Origin: CAZDXJ01 sp050303615
GTDB lineage: Bacteria > Pseudomonadota > Gammaproteobacteria > Methylococcales > Methylomonadaceae
Reading direction: 5' to 3'
Assembly: GCA_050303615.1 (NCBI GenBank)
Contig: JBNLCC010000094.1
Location: 1 to 64,000 of the forward strand
Length of the DNA stretch: 64,000 nt
Shown here in pieces: positions 25,023-33,856 of this stretch; the stretch's first letter is position 1; the number at the start of each line of letters is the position of its first letter. The notes beneath the pieces are model-generated. The model made no database searches, was not told the DNA's origin, and saw only the letters and a program-made list of their open reading frames with translations. Made by a program: the position numbers and the translations under genes.

Positions 25023-26600
25023 ATGCTTCAGATCAATTCCAACAGGTCGGGTGGCTTATTATTTCTTTTGGTGGTCTTATTTACTGCCGGATGTGCCCAA
25101 CAGCAGACCATCTCTTATTCCGTTCCCGAGCAACCGAATTCAATTGAACCCACGCATACCCTATTCCGAAAACATAAAGCAAAATCCGAGCAAACAGCCT
25201 ATGAAACCGTGTGGGAGCGTTTGTTCGATCTCTATGCATTGCCCGAAGTTCATAATAACCGCATTGACCGTGAAATGCGGCGTTATTTAAAAAATCCGGA
25301 TTACCTTGCGACGATCCAGGAGCGCGCCGAGCCTTATCTCTATGCGATCGTCGATGAAATTGAGTCTAAAAACCTACCGGGGGAATTGGCTTTATTGCCG
25401 GTTGTCGAAAGCGCTTTCAAACCCGATGCCTATTCCAGCAGCAATGCCGCCGGTCTTTGGCAATTCATTCCTTCCACCGGACGATTTTTTGGTCTTAAGC
25501 AAAACTGGTGGTATGACGGACGGCGGGATATTCATGCGTCCACTATTGTCGCAACCGATTATTTAAAAGAGCTTAACGAAACTTTTGACGGTGATTGGAT
25601 GCTCGCCCTGGCTTCTTATAATGCCGGGAAAGGAACTGTCAGTAAAGCGATGGAGAAAAACAGGCGCAGGAAAAAACCCACGGATTACTGGTCATTGCCG
25701 TTATCAAAAGAAGCCACGGACTATGTTCCCAGATTATTAGCCGTCGCGAAAATTTTTGCCAATGCCGATAAATATAATATTCCGTTGCGGCCAATCCCGG
25801 ACAAAAAAGTGTACGAAACCGTTGATGTCGGATCTCAATTGGATTTAACGATCGCAGCCGAACTGGCTGATATACCGATGCGCGATTTTTTAATGCTGAA
25901 TCCCGGTTTTAAACGCTGGTGCACCGCACCTGACGGACCACACAGACTATTGATTCCCGTTGAGCAAGTGGACACGTTCAAGCAAAACCTGGCGCGTCTT
26001 GCCAAACACGAAAGAATGAAGCCGAACACAATCTCCAATAACCGGCACAAAATACAAAAAGGCGAAACCCTCAGCTTGATTGCCAAGAGATACGGCGTAT
26101 CAGCCCGTCAAATTCGTCAGGCCAACAATATGAAAAGCAGTTCGATCGTTGCTGGCAAAACATTGTTCATTCCAAACTCCACTGATGCCATTAATAATTT
26201 CTTACGCGGCAATCAGCAAGCGTCCGGCAAAGCCAATAGGGTCTACGTTGTTAAGCGGGGTGACAATCTCTGGGATATAGCACGCAAATTTTCAATCAGC
26301 CCCAGCACACTTGCCAAGCGGAACCATATCGCTTTGAATACGACGTTGCAACCCGGTCAAAAACTGGCCATTATTAAAAATACCGGGGGCAGTGACATTA
26401 AACTGGCGTCAGCGAGTTATAATCCGTTCCGTACAGTCAGCTATACCGTTAGGAAAGGCGATTCACTTTCCCATATTTCACGTAAATTCAACGTGCCGCT
26501 GGATGCGTTACGTAAATGGAACGACATCGGTGCAGGACAGTATTTACATCCCGGCCAAAAATTGAAGGTATTGATCAGTTCGCCTTTACCTGCGACATAA
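25023..26600 (+). CDS. mltD: Membrane-bound lytic murein transglycosylase D
   Basis: 525 residues. Lipobox FTAGC with Cys24; goose-type SLT domain with catalytic Glu129 in LLPVVESAFKP followed by SSSNAAGLWQFIPSTGR; then three LysM domains (about 345-390, 407-452 and 474-518), each starting with a Y/H-x-V/I-x-x-G-E/D core. It cleaves peptidoglycan to 1,6-anhydro products; the LysM repeats anchor it to the wall. E. coli MltD has two LysM domains; three is within family variation. Convergent with the peptide-ABC operon. Confidence 0.95.
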   Translation: MLQINSNRSGGLLFLLVVLFTAGCAQQQTISYSVPEQPNSIEPTHTLFRKHKAKSEQTAYETVWERLFDLYALPEVHNNRIDREMRRYLKNPDYLATIQERAEPYLYAIVDEIESKNLPGELALLPVVESAFKPDAYSSSNAAGLWQFIPSTGRFFGLKQNWWYDGRRDIHASTIVATDYLKELNETFDGDWMLALASYNAGKGTVSKAMEKNRRRKKPTDYWSLPLSKEATDYVPRLLAVAKIFANADKYNIPLRPIPDKKVYETVDVGSQLDLTIAAELADIPMRDFLMLNPGFKRWCTAPDGPHRLLIPVEQVDTFKQNLARLAKHERMKPNTISNNRHKIQKGETLSLIAKRYGVSARQIRQANNMKSSSIVAGKTLFIPNSTDAINNFLRGNQQASGKANRVYVVKRGDNLWDIARKFSISPSTLAKRNHIALNTTLQPGQKLAIIKNTGGSDIKLASASYNPFRTVSYTVRKGDSLSHISRKFNVPLDALRKWNDIGAGQYLHPGQKLKVLISSPLPAT

Positions 26601-26615
26601 ATCCATGTTGCCGCA

Positions 26616-28214
26616 TCAGCCTAATTGCGGTACGGCGGATAATAGCTTTTTCGTGTAATCATGCTGCGGCTGCTTAAGTACCTGCCGTACATTACCAAAT
26701 TCAACAATTTTTCCCTGATACATCACTGCCACGTCGTCGGCGATTTCAGAAACGACGGCCAGATCATGCGTAATAAACAGATAACTGATGCCCTTAGTTT
26801 GCTGTAATAATTTTAGCAGTTGAATTATTTGTGCCTGCACGGAAACATCCAGCGCACTGGTCGGCTCGTCACAGATGACCAGTTTCGGCTCCACAGCCAG
26901 CGCCCTGGCAATGCAAATCCGTTGCCGTTGGCCGCCCGAAAATTCATGGGGGTAACGGTCTGCCGCATCGATCGGCAATTCCACCTGACACAATAAATCA
27001 CTAACCAGGCGCTTACGTTGTTCAGCATTTATCTGCGGACGCAAAGCCCGCACCCCTTCGGCAATAATGTCGCCCACCAGCATCCGGGGGTTCATCGATG
27101 AAAAGGGGTCCTGAAAAATAATCTGCATTTCGGCACGTTTTCTTCTTAATCGTTCACCCTGCAGCCGGTTTAGTTCAATGCCTTCCAGCAACACGCGTCC
27201 GGAACTGCCGGGCAATAAATTTAGCAGCCCCTTACCCAGCGTGGTTTTCCCGCAGCCTGATTCGCCAACCAAAGCAAGCGTTTTACCCTGATGCAGTGAC
27301 AGGTTGATGCCATCCACCGCCCGCACATAATCAACCACCCGTTTGAAAATCCCTTTTCTGACAGGATAATAAACCTTATAGTCTTCAATCGATAATAACG
27401 GCGGTTTTTGCTTGATCTCCCTGTTCAAACAGCTATCCATTGAAGGTAACGCATTAAGCAATTTCCTGGTATAAGGGTGTTTGGGGTTTTGGAAAAAAGT
27501 GGCATTATCCCCCGACTCAACAATTTTTCCGCGTTGCATTACCGCAATCCGGTCAGCCATATTCGACACTAAAGCCAAGTCATGACTGATCAGCCATAAC
27601 GCCATGCCGGTTCGCTGTTGGATATTTTTGAGCAATTGCAGAATTTGTGCTTGAATGGTAACGTCCAACGCGGTCGTCGGCTCGTCGGCAATCAGCAATT
27701 CGGGATTTCCAGCTAAAGCGATTGCGATCATGACCCGTTGCCGTTGTCCGCCGGAAAGCTGATGTGGATAGGCATGATAGCGGTGCTGCGCCCCCGGGAT
27801 TTCCACTTGCTGCAGCAAGTGCAGCACCTTTTCCTTCACCTGCGGACCGGTCAAATGGAAATGCTGTCTGATCACTTCGGCTATTTGATCACCAATGGTT
27901 TTCACCGGATTCAGAGAGGTCATCGGATCCTGGAAAATCATGGCAATACGCTGGCCTCTAATCCCGCAAAGTTGGATTTCCGGTAAGCTCAGCAAATTTT
28001 CTCCGTTCAGGCTGATCGATTCAGCACTGATGTCAGCATTACCAGGCAGCAGGCGTAGCACCGATAACGCCGCGATCGACTTGCCTGAACCTGACTCTCC
28101 CACCAACGCAAAGGTCTCGCCGGCGAAAATTTCAAAACTGGCATTATCGACGGCCGTGCCGGTATTTTTAAACCCGACCGTCAGTTGTTTAACACTAAGC
28201 AATGGTTTATTCAT
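26616..28214 (-). CDS. yejF: Peptide ABC transporter, fused double ATP-binding protein (YejF-like)
   Basis: 532 residues from ATG 28214; overlaps the permease end by eight bases. Two complete ABC cassettes: Walker A GESGSGKS and GESGCGKT, signatures LSGGQRQR and FSGGQRQR, Walker B LLIADEPTTALD and LVICDEPTSALD, consistent with a single-chain ATPase of the YejABEF/NikDE-like importers. It should power uptake of oligopeptides or peptide-like compounds (YejABEF imports microcin C in E. coli). Last gene of the four-gene operon. Confidence 0.9.
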   Translation of the reverse strand: MNKPLLSVKQLTVGFKNTGTAVDNASFEIFAGETFALVGESGSGKSIAALSVLRLLPGNADISAESISLNGENLLSLPEIQLCGIRGQRIAMIFQDPMTSLNPVKTIGDQIAEVIRQHFHLTGPQVKEKVLHLLQQVEIPGAQHRYHAYPHQLSGGQRQRVMIAIALAGNPELLIADEPTTALDVTIQAQILQLLKNIQQRTGMALWLISHDLALVSNMADRIAVMQRGKIVESGDNATFFQNPKHPYTRKLLNALPSMDSCLNREIKQKPPLLSIEDYKVYYPVRKGIFKRVVDYVRAVDGINLSLHQGKTLALVGESGCGKTTLGKGLLNLLPGSSGRVLLEGIELNRLQGERLRRKRAEMQIIFQDPFSSMNPRMLVGDIIAEGVRALRPQINAEQRKRLVSDLLCQVELPIDAADRYPHEFSGGQRQRICIARALAVEPKLVICDEPTSALDVSVQAQIIQLLKLLQQTKGISYLFITHDLAVVSEIADDVAVMYQGKIVEFGNVRQVLKQPQHDYTKKLLSAVPQLG

Positions 28215-29550
28215 TAATTCCCCGTCGCGGATCAAAGGCATCCCTGACGGTATCGGCAAACAGGTTTGCAGCCAATACCAGCGTAAACATAAATATAAAT
28301 GCGGCGCTTAACGACCACCAGACGATCGGCTCACGTGCCATTTCCAATCGGGCGCTGTTGATCATGTTCCCCCAACTGTAGGTAGTCGGATCAACACCGA
28401 TATTAATATAGGACAATACCGCTTCGGCGAGCACTAAAGAGCTGAAATCCAACGCCACCGATATCATCACGATGTGCATCACGTTTGGCAGAATATGGCG
28501 CAATAAAATACTGCTTTGTTTGACTCCCAAAGCCTGCGCAGCCTGGACATATTCCATCTCCCTGAGCTTTAGTGTTTCCGCCCTGAGCAGCCGGCATAAG
28601 CCGGTCCAGCTAGTGACGCCTAAAATCAGGCACAGAAACAACAGCCGCATGTCCGCACGCATTACCAAACTGGTGAACTGTTGTTCATGATTGGCCATAT
28701 AAACCTGAACCATCAAAATGGATGCGGCGATCAGCAATACCGATGGAATTGAATTCAGCGTGGTATACAGGTACTGGATGACATCATCAATCCAACCGCG
28801 AAAAAATCCGGCCATAATCCCGAACAAGACTGCCAGAGGCAGCATAATCAATGTGGTCAAAGTGCCTATAACCAAACCGGTACGAATACTTTTTATCGCC
28901 TGAAAAAAAACATCCTCGCCGACTTTATCGGTACCCAATATATGATAATAACCGGATAATTCCACGAGCGCATAACTACCGGAGATTAAAAAAAACACCA
29001 CAGCCCAGAGCAGTTTTGCGATAGTACCGGCGAATAAGTGCTGCTTGCGCTCTTTATAAAAACCGTAGAGCAACACTATAAAAAACAAATACAATCCCGC
29101 ACCTTTAGCAAACCCTTGCAGTCCCTTAAGCAGTACATCTTTCATTTTATCCTGTTCAGGATTTGCCAGGTGGGCGGCGCCGTATTGCAAACGTGGATAC
29201 CCCCAATAGACCGAACCATCGGCCTCGAGCATCAGCTCTTTATTGTACAAGTAGGCCGCAAACGGCGCGGAATAGGTCTTTTCCTGGTGTTTCCGGAGCG
29301 GAGCCGCCCAGGCGTCCAGCAGACTGATAATTTCATTACTATGGCTGTCTGCCGGCTTATAATGCACCGAATCCAACAAACCGATCAGCACAAAAAACAG
29401 CAATACCAACAGCGATACGGTCCCGGTTTTGCTACGCGCAATTGTTTTCCAAGGCCGGCGCAGATGTTCTTTGCCGCGCATATATAACGCCAACAGTAGC
29501 ACCATCACCACCAGTAAATAAATCAGCGCATCAGTCCATAAAATAACCAT
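28207..29550 (-). CDS. yejE: Peptide ABC transporter permease (YejE-like)
   Basis: 447 residues, longer than the E. coli homologue (about 340). Several hydrophobic segments; the binding-protein-dependent transport motif EYVQAAQALGVKQSSILLRHILPN is present near residue 330-355. An N-terminal soluble insert between the first helices (residues about 70-120) includes SAPFAAYLYNKELML, as in YejE proteins. Paired with YejB in the membrane. Gap of nine bases to yejB and eight-base overlap with yejF. Confidence 0.88.
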   Translation of the reverse strand: MVILWTDALIYLLVVMVLLLALYMRGKEHLRRPWKTIARSKTGTVSLLVLLFFVLIGLLDSVHYKPADSHSNEIISLLDAWAAPLRKHQEKTYSAPFAAYLYNKELMLEADGSVYWGYPRLQYGAAHLANPEQDKMKDVLLKGLQGFAKGAGLYLFFIVLLYGFYKERKQHLFAGTIAKLLWAVVFFLISGSYALVELSGYYHILGTDKVGEDVFFQAIKSIRTGLVIGTLTTLIMLPLAVLFGIMAGFFRGWIDDVIQYLYTTLNSIPSVLLIAASILMVQVYMANHEQQFTSLVMRADMRLLFLCLILGVTSWTGLCRLLRAETLKLREMEYVQAAQALGVKQSSILLRHILPNVMHIVMISVALDFSSLVLAEAVLSYINIGVDPTTYSWGNMINSARLEMAREPIVWWSLSAAFIFMFTLVLAANLFADTVRDAFDPRRGINE

Positions 29551-29559
29551 CAGCTCCCC

Positions 29560-30537
29560 CTAAGACAACCTGACCCGTGGGTCAACCAAGGTATAGGAAA
29601 TATCGGTCAGCAGCAGGCCGAAAATATATAGCACCGAACCAAGAAACACCATGGAACGCACAATCGCAAAATCCTGGCGATTGATCGCATCAATGGTATA
29701 ACTGCCTAAACCCGGAATACTGAAAAAGGACTCCATGATCAAACTGCCCATAAACAGCAACGGTAAAACCACAACAACGCCGGTCAAAATAGGAATCATC
29801 GCATTTTGCAGCACATGGGCAAATAACGCCCGGGTCTCGCTAAGCCCCTTGGCACGCGCGGTCCGGACATAATCTTTTTCCACTTCCTCGAGAAACAAGG
29901 TACGATACCAGCGCGCACCGGAGCCGATACCGGCCAGCACCCCGATCAGCATCGGCAGAACAAGAAATTTAACCGCATTCAGTCCCTCATCATAACCGGA
30001 TATCGGCACTAGCATCATGAGTTTTCCAACCAAAAACTGCCCGCCGATAATATAAAACAGCGAAGAAATCGACATCATCATCACGCACAACACCACGCCG
30101 CCGAATTCTAAATAACTACTGCGAAACAACACCATCAGCAATGCCACACTGATATTGACCAGCAAACCGGTCAGCAGTGTCGGCAAGGCCAGTGCAAGGC
30201 TGGGCCACATGCGCTGTTGAATATCAGCGCCGATATTACGGCCGCTGTCGGAAATCCCGAAATCAAACACGAACAATCCCAGCGACTTATGGAAAAAAAC
30301 CGTACGGGTAAATTTTTCACTGCCTTCGGCCTGACCGTTCCATAACAAAGGCAGATCGTAACCTCGCTGCCGCTTCCAGTTCGCCACCGCCTGCTCGGTT
30401 ACATACTTTTGCCCCAGTTGCATACGCGCCATGTCATCAGGGCTGTTGACAATAAAAAACAACACAAAGGTCAAAATATTGACTCCGACCAACAACGGCA
30501 GCGCATAAAGTAATCTGCGAATAATATACTGGATCAT
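29560..30537 (-). CDS. yejB: Peptide ABC transporter permease (YejB-like)
   Basis: 325 residues from ATG 30537, which overlaps the stop of the binding-protein gene by four bases (ATGA). Starts MIQYIIRRLLYALPLLVGV, the signature of DppB/OppB/YejB permeases, with the cytoplasmic coupling loop DYVRTARAKGLSETRALFAHVLQNA and the end DISYTLVDPRVRLS. About six transmembrane helices. Forms the translocation pore with the YejE-like subunit. Confidence 0.92.
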   Translation of the reverse strand: MIQYIIRRLLYALPLLVGVNILTFVLFFIVNSPDDMARMQLGQKYVTEQAVANWKRQRGYDLPLLWNGQAEGSEKFTRTVFFHKSLGLFVFDFGISDSGRNIGADIQQRMWPSLALALPTLLTGLLVNISVALLMVLFRSSYLEFGGVVLCVMMMSISSLFYIIGGQFLVGKLMMLVPISGYDEGLNAVKFLVLPMLIGVLAGIGSGARWYRTLFLEEVEKDYVRTARAKGLSETRALFAHVLQNAMIPILTGVVVVLPLLFMGSLIMESFFSIPGLGSYTIDAINRQDFAIVRSMVFLGSVLYIFGLLLTDISYTLVDPRVRLS

Positions 30538-32669
30538 GATAGTGTCTCCCTGGCCCGACGACGGTAGGCCGCTATAGCCGGATAGATCAACAATCCTAAA
30601 ACGGCAACAAAAATCAAAATAGGCCAGTATACCGGCCGGTTCCATTTTTTTCTTAATTCGTCCCGGGCAACCGGATCAATTTTAGTGTATTTCAAACCGT
30701 TGTTTGCCATCAGATTCGATTTAAGGTTCCGGTACCAGCTGTGATATAACGAGAAACTCTTCGGATGAAAACCAAATAGTAACGGCGCATCATGCCGCGC
30801 CATTTCCTGTAACCTCTGGATCAGCCGATAGCGCTCAGGTCCATTATCCATATTACGCATTTGCTCAAATAGGCGGTCAAATTCCGGGTTTTGATAATTG
30901 GCTGCATTTTCGCCGCCATGTTTGACTTTACCATTCGCTCCGTACAGCAGAAAAAAGAAATTCTCCGGATCAGGATAATCGGCATTCCATCCCCACATAA
31001 AAATCTGGGCATTGCCGGCACGCATTTTCTGTTGAAAACGGTTATAATCGGTCGCACGTATCACCAGTTGAATACCTAATTTGGCAAACTGCTTTCGATA
31101 CCAATTCAGTTGCGCCCGATTATCAGGACCGCTCGCTGCCGTATCCAAATATAGTATCAGCGCCTCGCCGCTTTTCGGGTTAAGGCCGTTAGGATAGCCG
31201 GCCTGCGCAAGCAAGCGTCTTGCCGTATCGATCGGCTTGCGTTTTGCCGCCCCGGCTTCCCAAGTGTAGGCATAACGGTTAATTCCCGAATCGTCATCGG
31301 CATAACCGTATATTCCAGGCGGCAGCATACCCTGAGCGGCAACCCCCCGGCCATTCATGAAAATGGATATGTATTCTTCATAATCAACGGCAATGGCAAT
31401 GGCCTGACGTAATTTTCTAGCGTTTTCATTATATCCGCCGACCACAGGATCCAACATATTGAATCCCATATAAAATATCGAACTGGTCACCGCCATTTGC
31501 AGCTTGATGCCTTTTTTCAGCATTGCGGGAGTCAGTTCGACATTTCCGACCGCGTTAAATTGAATAGCCTGATCAAAGCTGTCCGAAGCGATACCGGACG
31601 CATCGTAATAACCCTGTAGAAACTTATTCCAGTACGGAATAGTTTCCTTCTCCAGGGTATACACTACTTTATCGATAAAAGGCAGCGGTTTCCCGGCATC
31701 TTCTAACAGGCCTTTTGACAAATCCCCCGGTTCGCCCTGTTGCGGATAATACTCCGCATGAAAATGAGGATTTTTAAGCATCGTCATGCGTAGATTGGGA
31801 TTGTTTTCCTGCATCATATAAGGCCCGGTGCCCAGCGGATACCAATCCAAGGTAATATTGTTATCCACCAGCCCCTGTTGCGCGTAGAAAACATCAGCTT
31901 CCCAGGGCATCGGGGCAAAAAAAGGCATTGCCAGCCAGTAGATAAACTGCGGATATTTGCCTTTGATTCTGATCCGGTATCGATAGCGGTCCAATAGTTG
32001 CACGCCGCTGATTGCAAATTGCCTGAGATCGGTTTTCTTTTGTGCGCTGATACGCTTTGCAAAATCGGCTAATCCGACAATATGTTGTTTCATTAATTCC
32101 GCAACAGGCGAATGAAGGGCCGGATCGGCCAAGCGTTTAATCTGATATACATAATCTTCAGCCGTTAATTCTCTTGTTCCCCGTTCGGTAAAATCATTCA
32201 GCGTGCGGATGCTGTTAATCTGCCGCTCAGTCAAGTGATGATATAAATATTGCCCTGCTTTATTTTTAGCGAGTGCCGGATGCGGCTGATAATAAATACC
32301 CGGATTAATTTCGAGGACGTAATCGGTATAGCTGATTTGATCGGCTTCGGCTTGAGTATCCAATTGCTTACCTTGCCGATCCCAATAGCTAATGTCAGGC
32401 ATTTGTTTTGCCGTCAGGGGGACCAGTTGGTAGGGCCTGATTAAATAATGGTATTGAAAAAGCGGTTCGTAAATCTGTCCGATCAGCGCGTATTCATTCG
32501 CACTGTAGGCTATCGCCGGGTCCAAATGCTTAGGCCGCTCCGAAAACGACGCATAGAGAATCGACTGCCGTTGCTGGTCTTCAGGATACGGGCTGTTCAA
32601 CGGCGCATTGTCACAAGAGGCAAGCACAATAAACACCATGACGGTAAACAGCCGTCTTAAATTTATCAT
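30534..32669 (-). CDS. yejA: Peptide-binding lipoprotein (family 5 solute-binding), membrane-anchored at both ends
   Basis: 711 residues. Lipobox VLASC with Cys19; family 5 extracellular solute-binding fold with YASFSERPKHLDPA near the start, LDWYPLGTGPYMM, LRQAIAIAVDYEEYI and MWGWNADYPDPENFF. YejA-like proteins bind oligopeptides. Odd point: a hydrophobic helix near the C-terminus (WPILIFVAVLGLLIYPAIAA, about residues 681-700) followed by RRRARE looks like a second membrane anchor, not usual for this family. Ribosome site AGGAGGGAGGA precedes ATG 32669. First gene of the operon. Confidence 0.88.
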   Translation of the reverse strand: MINLRRLFTVMVFIVLASCDNAPLNSPYPEDQQRQSILYASFSERPKHLDPAIAYSANEYALIGQIYEPLFQYHYLIRPYQLVPLTAKQMPDISYWDRQGKQLDTQAEADQISYTDYVLEINPGIYYQPHPALAKNKAGQYLYHHLTERQINSIRTLNDFTERGTRELTAEDYVYQIKRLADPALHSPVAELMKQHIVGLADFAKRISAQKKTDLRQFAISGVQLLDRYRYRIRIKGKYPQFIYWLAMPFFAPMPWEADVFYAQQGLVDNNITLDWYPLGTGPYMMQENNPNLRMTMLKNPHFHAEYYPQQGEPGDLSKGLLEDAGKPLPFIDKVVYTLEKETIPYWNKFLQGYYDASGIASDSFDQAIQFNAVGNVELTPAMLKKGIKLQMAVTSSIFYMGFNMLDPVVGGYNENARKLRQAIAIAVDYEEYISIFMNGRGVAAQGMLPPGIYGYADDDSGINRYAYTWEAGAAKRKPIDTARRLLAQAGYPNGLNPKSGEALILYLDTAASGPDNRAQLNWYRKQFAKLGIQLVIRATDYNRFQQKMRAGNAQIFMWGWNADYPDPENFFFLLYGANGKVKHGGENAANYQNPEFDRLFEQMRNMDNGPERYRLIQRLQEMARHDAPLLFGFHPKSFSLYHSWYRNLKSNLMANNGLKYTKIDPVARDELRKKWNRPVYWPILIFVAVLGLLIYPAIAAYRRRARETLS

Positions 32670-32980
32670 TCCTCCCTCCTATTGTGTGGTGGATTTATAA
32701 AACAAAGCTAAAAACATCAAATCCGTCGTTTTATTCGTTTGACAGTAATTTTTGGTCACCGCAAACCCGGTGCTTTTCACATGACCCGGATGGAAATACC
32801 AGGTATCGGGACATCATTTTCAGACGCAGTTACCGCGCAAGGGCGTATTCTATCTCAAAATAGAAACGGGGCTCCATTTCCGCAAGACAAAACGCGAAAT
32901 CTAAGACAAAAGACTGGACATCCCTATTGCCCTCATAGATACTGGCCATGTTCTATCAATATTACAACAGGAGAAAAAAA
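32670..32980. other. Divergent spacer between the peptide-ABC operon and fabI
   Basis: 311 bases with no supported gene. It must carry the promoters of both divergent units. A TTGACA at 32739-32744 on the + strand has no convincing -10 partner, so no promoter is called. AGGAG at 32967-32971 is the fabI ribosome site. Confidence 0.5.
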
Positions 32981-33763
32981 ATGGGTTTTATGCAGGGCAA
33001 ACGCGTCTTGATCGTCGGTTTAGCCAGCAACCGCTCTATCGCTTGGGGGATCGCCCAGGCGATGCAACGCGAAGGTGCGGAACTGGCATTTACCTTTCAA
33101 AATGATAAATTGCAGGAGCGCGTGGAAAAAATGGCTGCCGAGTGTGGTTCCAATATTACCGTCGAATGCGATGTCAGCAGTGATCAGCAAATCGACGAGG
33201 TTTTCAATGAGCTGCGCAAACATTGGGACGGACTAGACTGTATCGTTCATTCGGTCGCTTTTGCACCTCGAGACGCTTTGGACGGCAACTATGTCGATTC
33301 GGTTACGCGGGAAAATTTTAAAATTGCACACGACATCAGTTCTTATAGCTTTACCGCGCTGGCCAAAGCGGGCAAGTCAATGATGGCAGGATGCAACGGC
33401 TCTTTGTTGACATTAAGCTACCTTGGCGCGGAGCGTGTCATTCCCAACTATAACGTGATGGGCATTGCCAAAGCCAGCCTGGAAGCGAATGTCCGTTATA
33501 TGGCCGCTGCGCTGGGTCCTGAAGGTACCCGGGTCAACGCAATTTCAGCCGGACCGATTAGAACCTTGGCCGCATCCGGTATTAACGACTTCAAATCAAT
33601 GCTAAGTAAAGCGGCTGCCGCGTCGCCGTTAAGAAGGAATGTAACGATAGAAGATGTAGGAAATGCGGCTGCCTTCATGTGTTCCGACCTGGCTGCAGGA
33701 ATAACCGGAGAGATCACTTATGTCGATGCCGGCTACAACATAACCGGTTTAGCCAATTCATAA
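32981..33763 (+). CDS. fabI: Enoyl-ACP reductase FabI
   Basis: 260 residues from ATG 32981 (AGGAG nine bases upstream; longer readings add nothing conserved). Short-chain dehydrogenase of the FabI class: NADH-binding start RVLIVGLASNRSIAWGIA, HSVAFAPRDALDG, and the catalytic Tyr-x6-Lys in YNVMGIAKASLEANVRYMA, then GPIRTLAASGI. It performs the last reduction of each fatty-acid elongation cycle. Single gene, ended by a bidirectional-looking hairpin. Confidence 0.96.
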   Translation: MGFMQGKRVLIVGLASNRSIAWGIAQAMQREGAELAFTFQNDKLQERVEKMAAECGSNITVECDVSSDQQIDEVFNELRKHWDGLDCIVHSVAFAPRDALDGNYVDSVTRENFKIAHDISSYSFTALAKAGKSMMAGCNGSLLTLSYLGAERVIPNYNVMGIAKASLEANVRYMAAALGPEGTRVNAISAGPIRTLAASGINDFKSMLSKAAAASPLRRNVTIEDVGNAAAFMCSDLAAGITGEITYVDAGYNITGLANS

Positions 33764-33779
33764 CCGCCGGTCGGTTTAT

Positions 33780-33806
33780 CAGGGTAGCCTGCAGCAGGCC
33801 ACCCTG
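33780..33806. terminator. Hairpin between convergent fabI and ppiD
   Basis: CAGGGT, one base, GCCTG, loop CAG, CAGGC, one base, ACCCTG: an 11-bp stem with one mismatch, in the 93-base space between convergent genes. T-run is weak, so intrinsic termination is not certain. Confidence 0.55.
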
Positions 33807-33856
33807 AGTTTCACAAGAGCCAGCCACAGCATCATGCCCCGCCAGACCGGCTTGTG

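Noticed and set aside
32739..33011. 90-residue + frame upstream of fabI
   Set aside because: No ribosome site, no recognisable sequence, and it runs into fabI in another frame; the interval is more likely regulatory.
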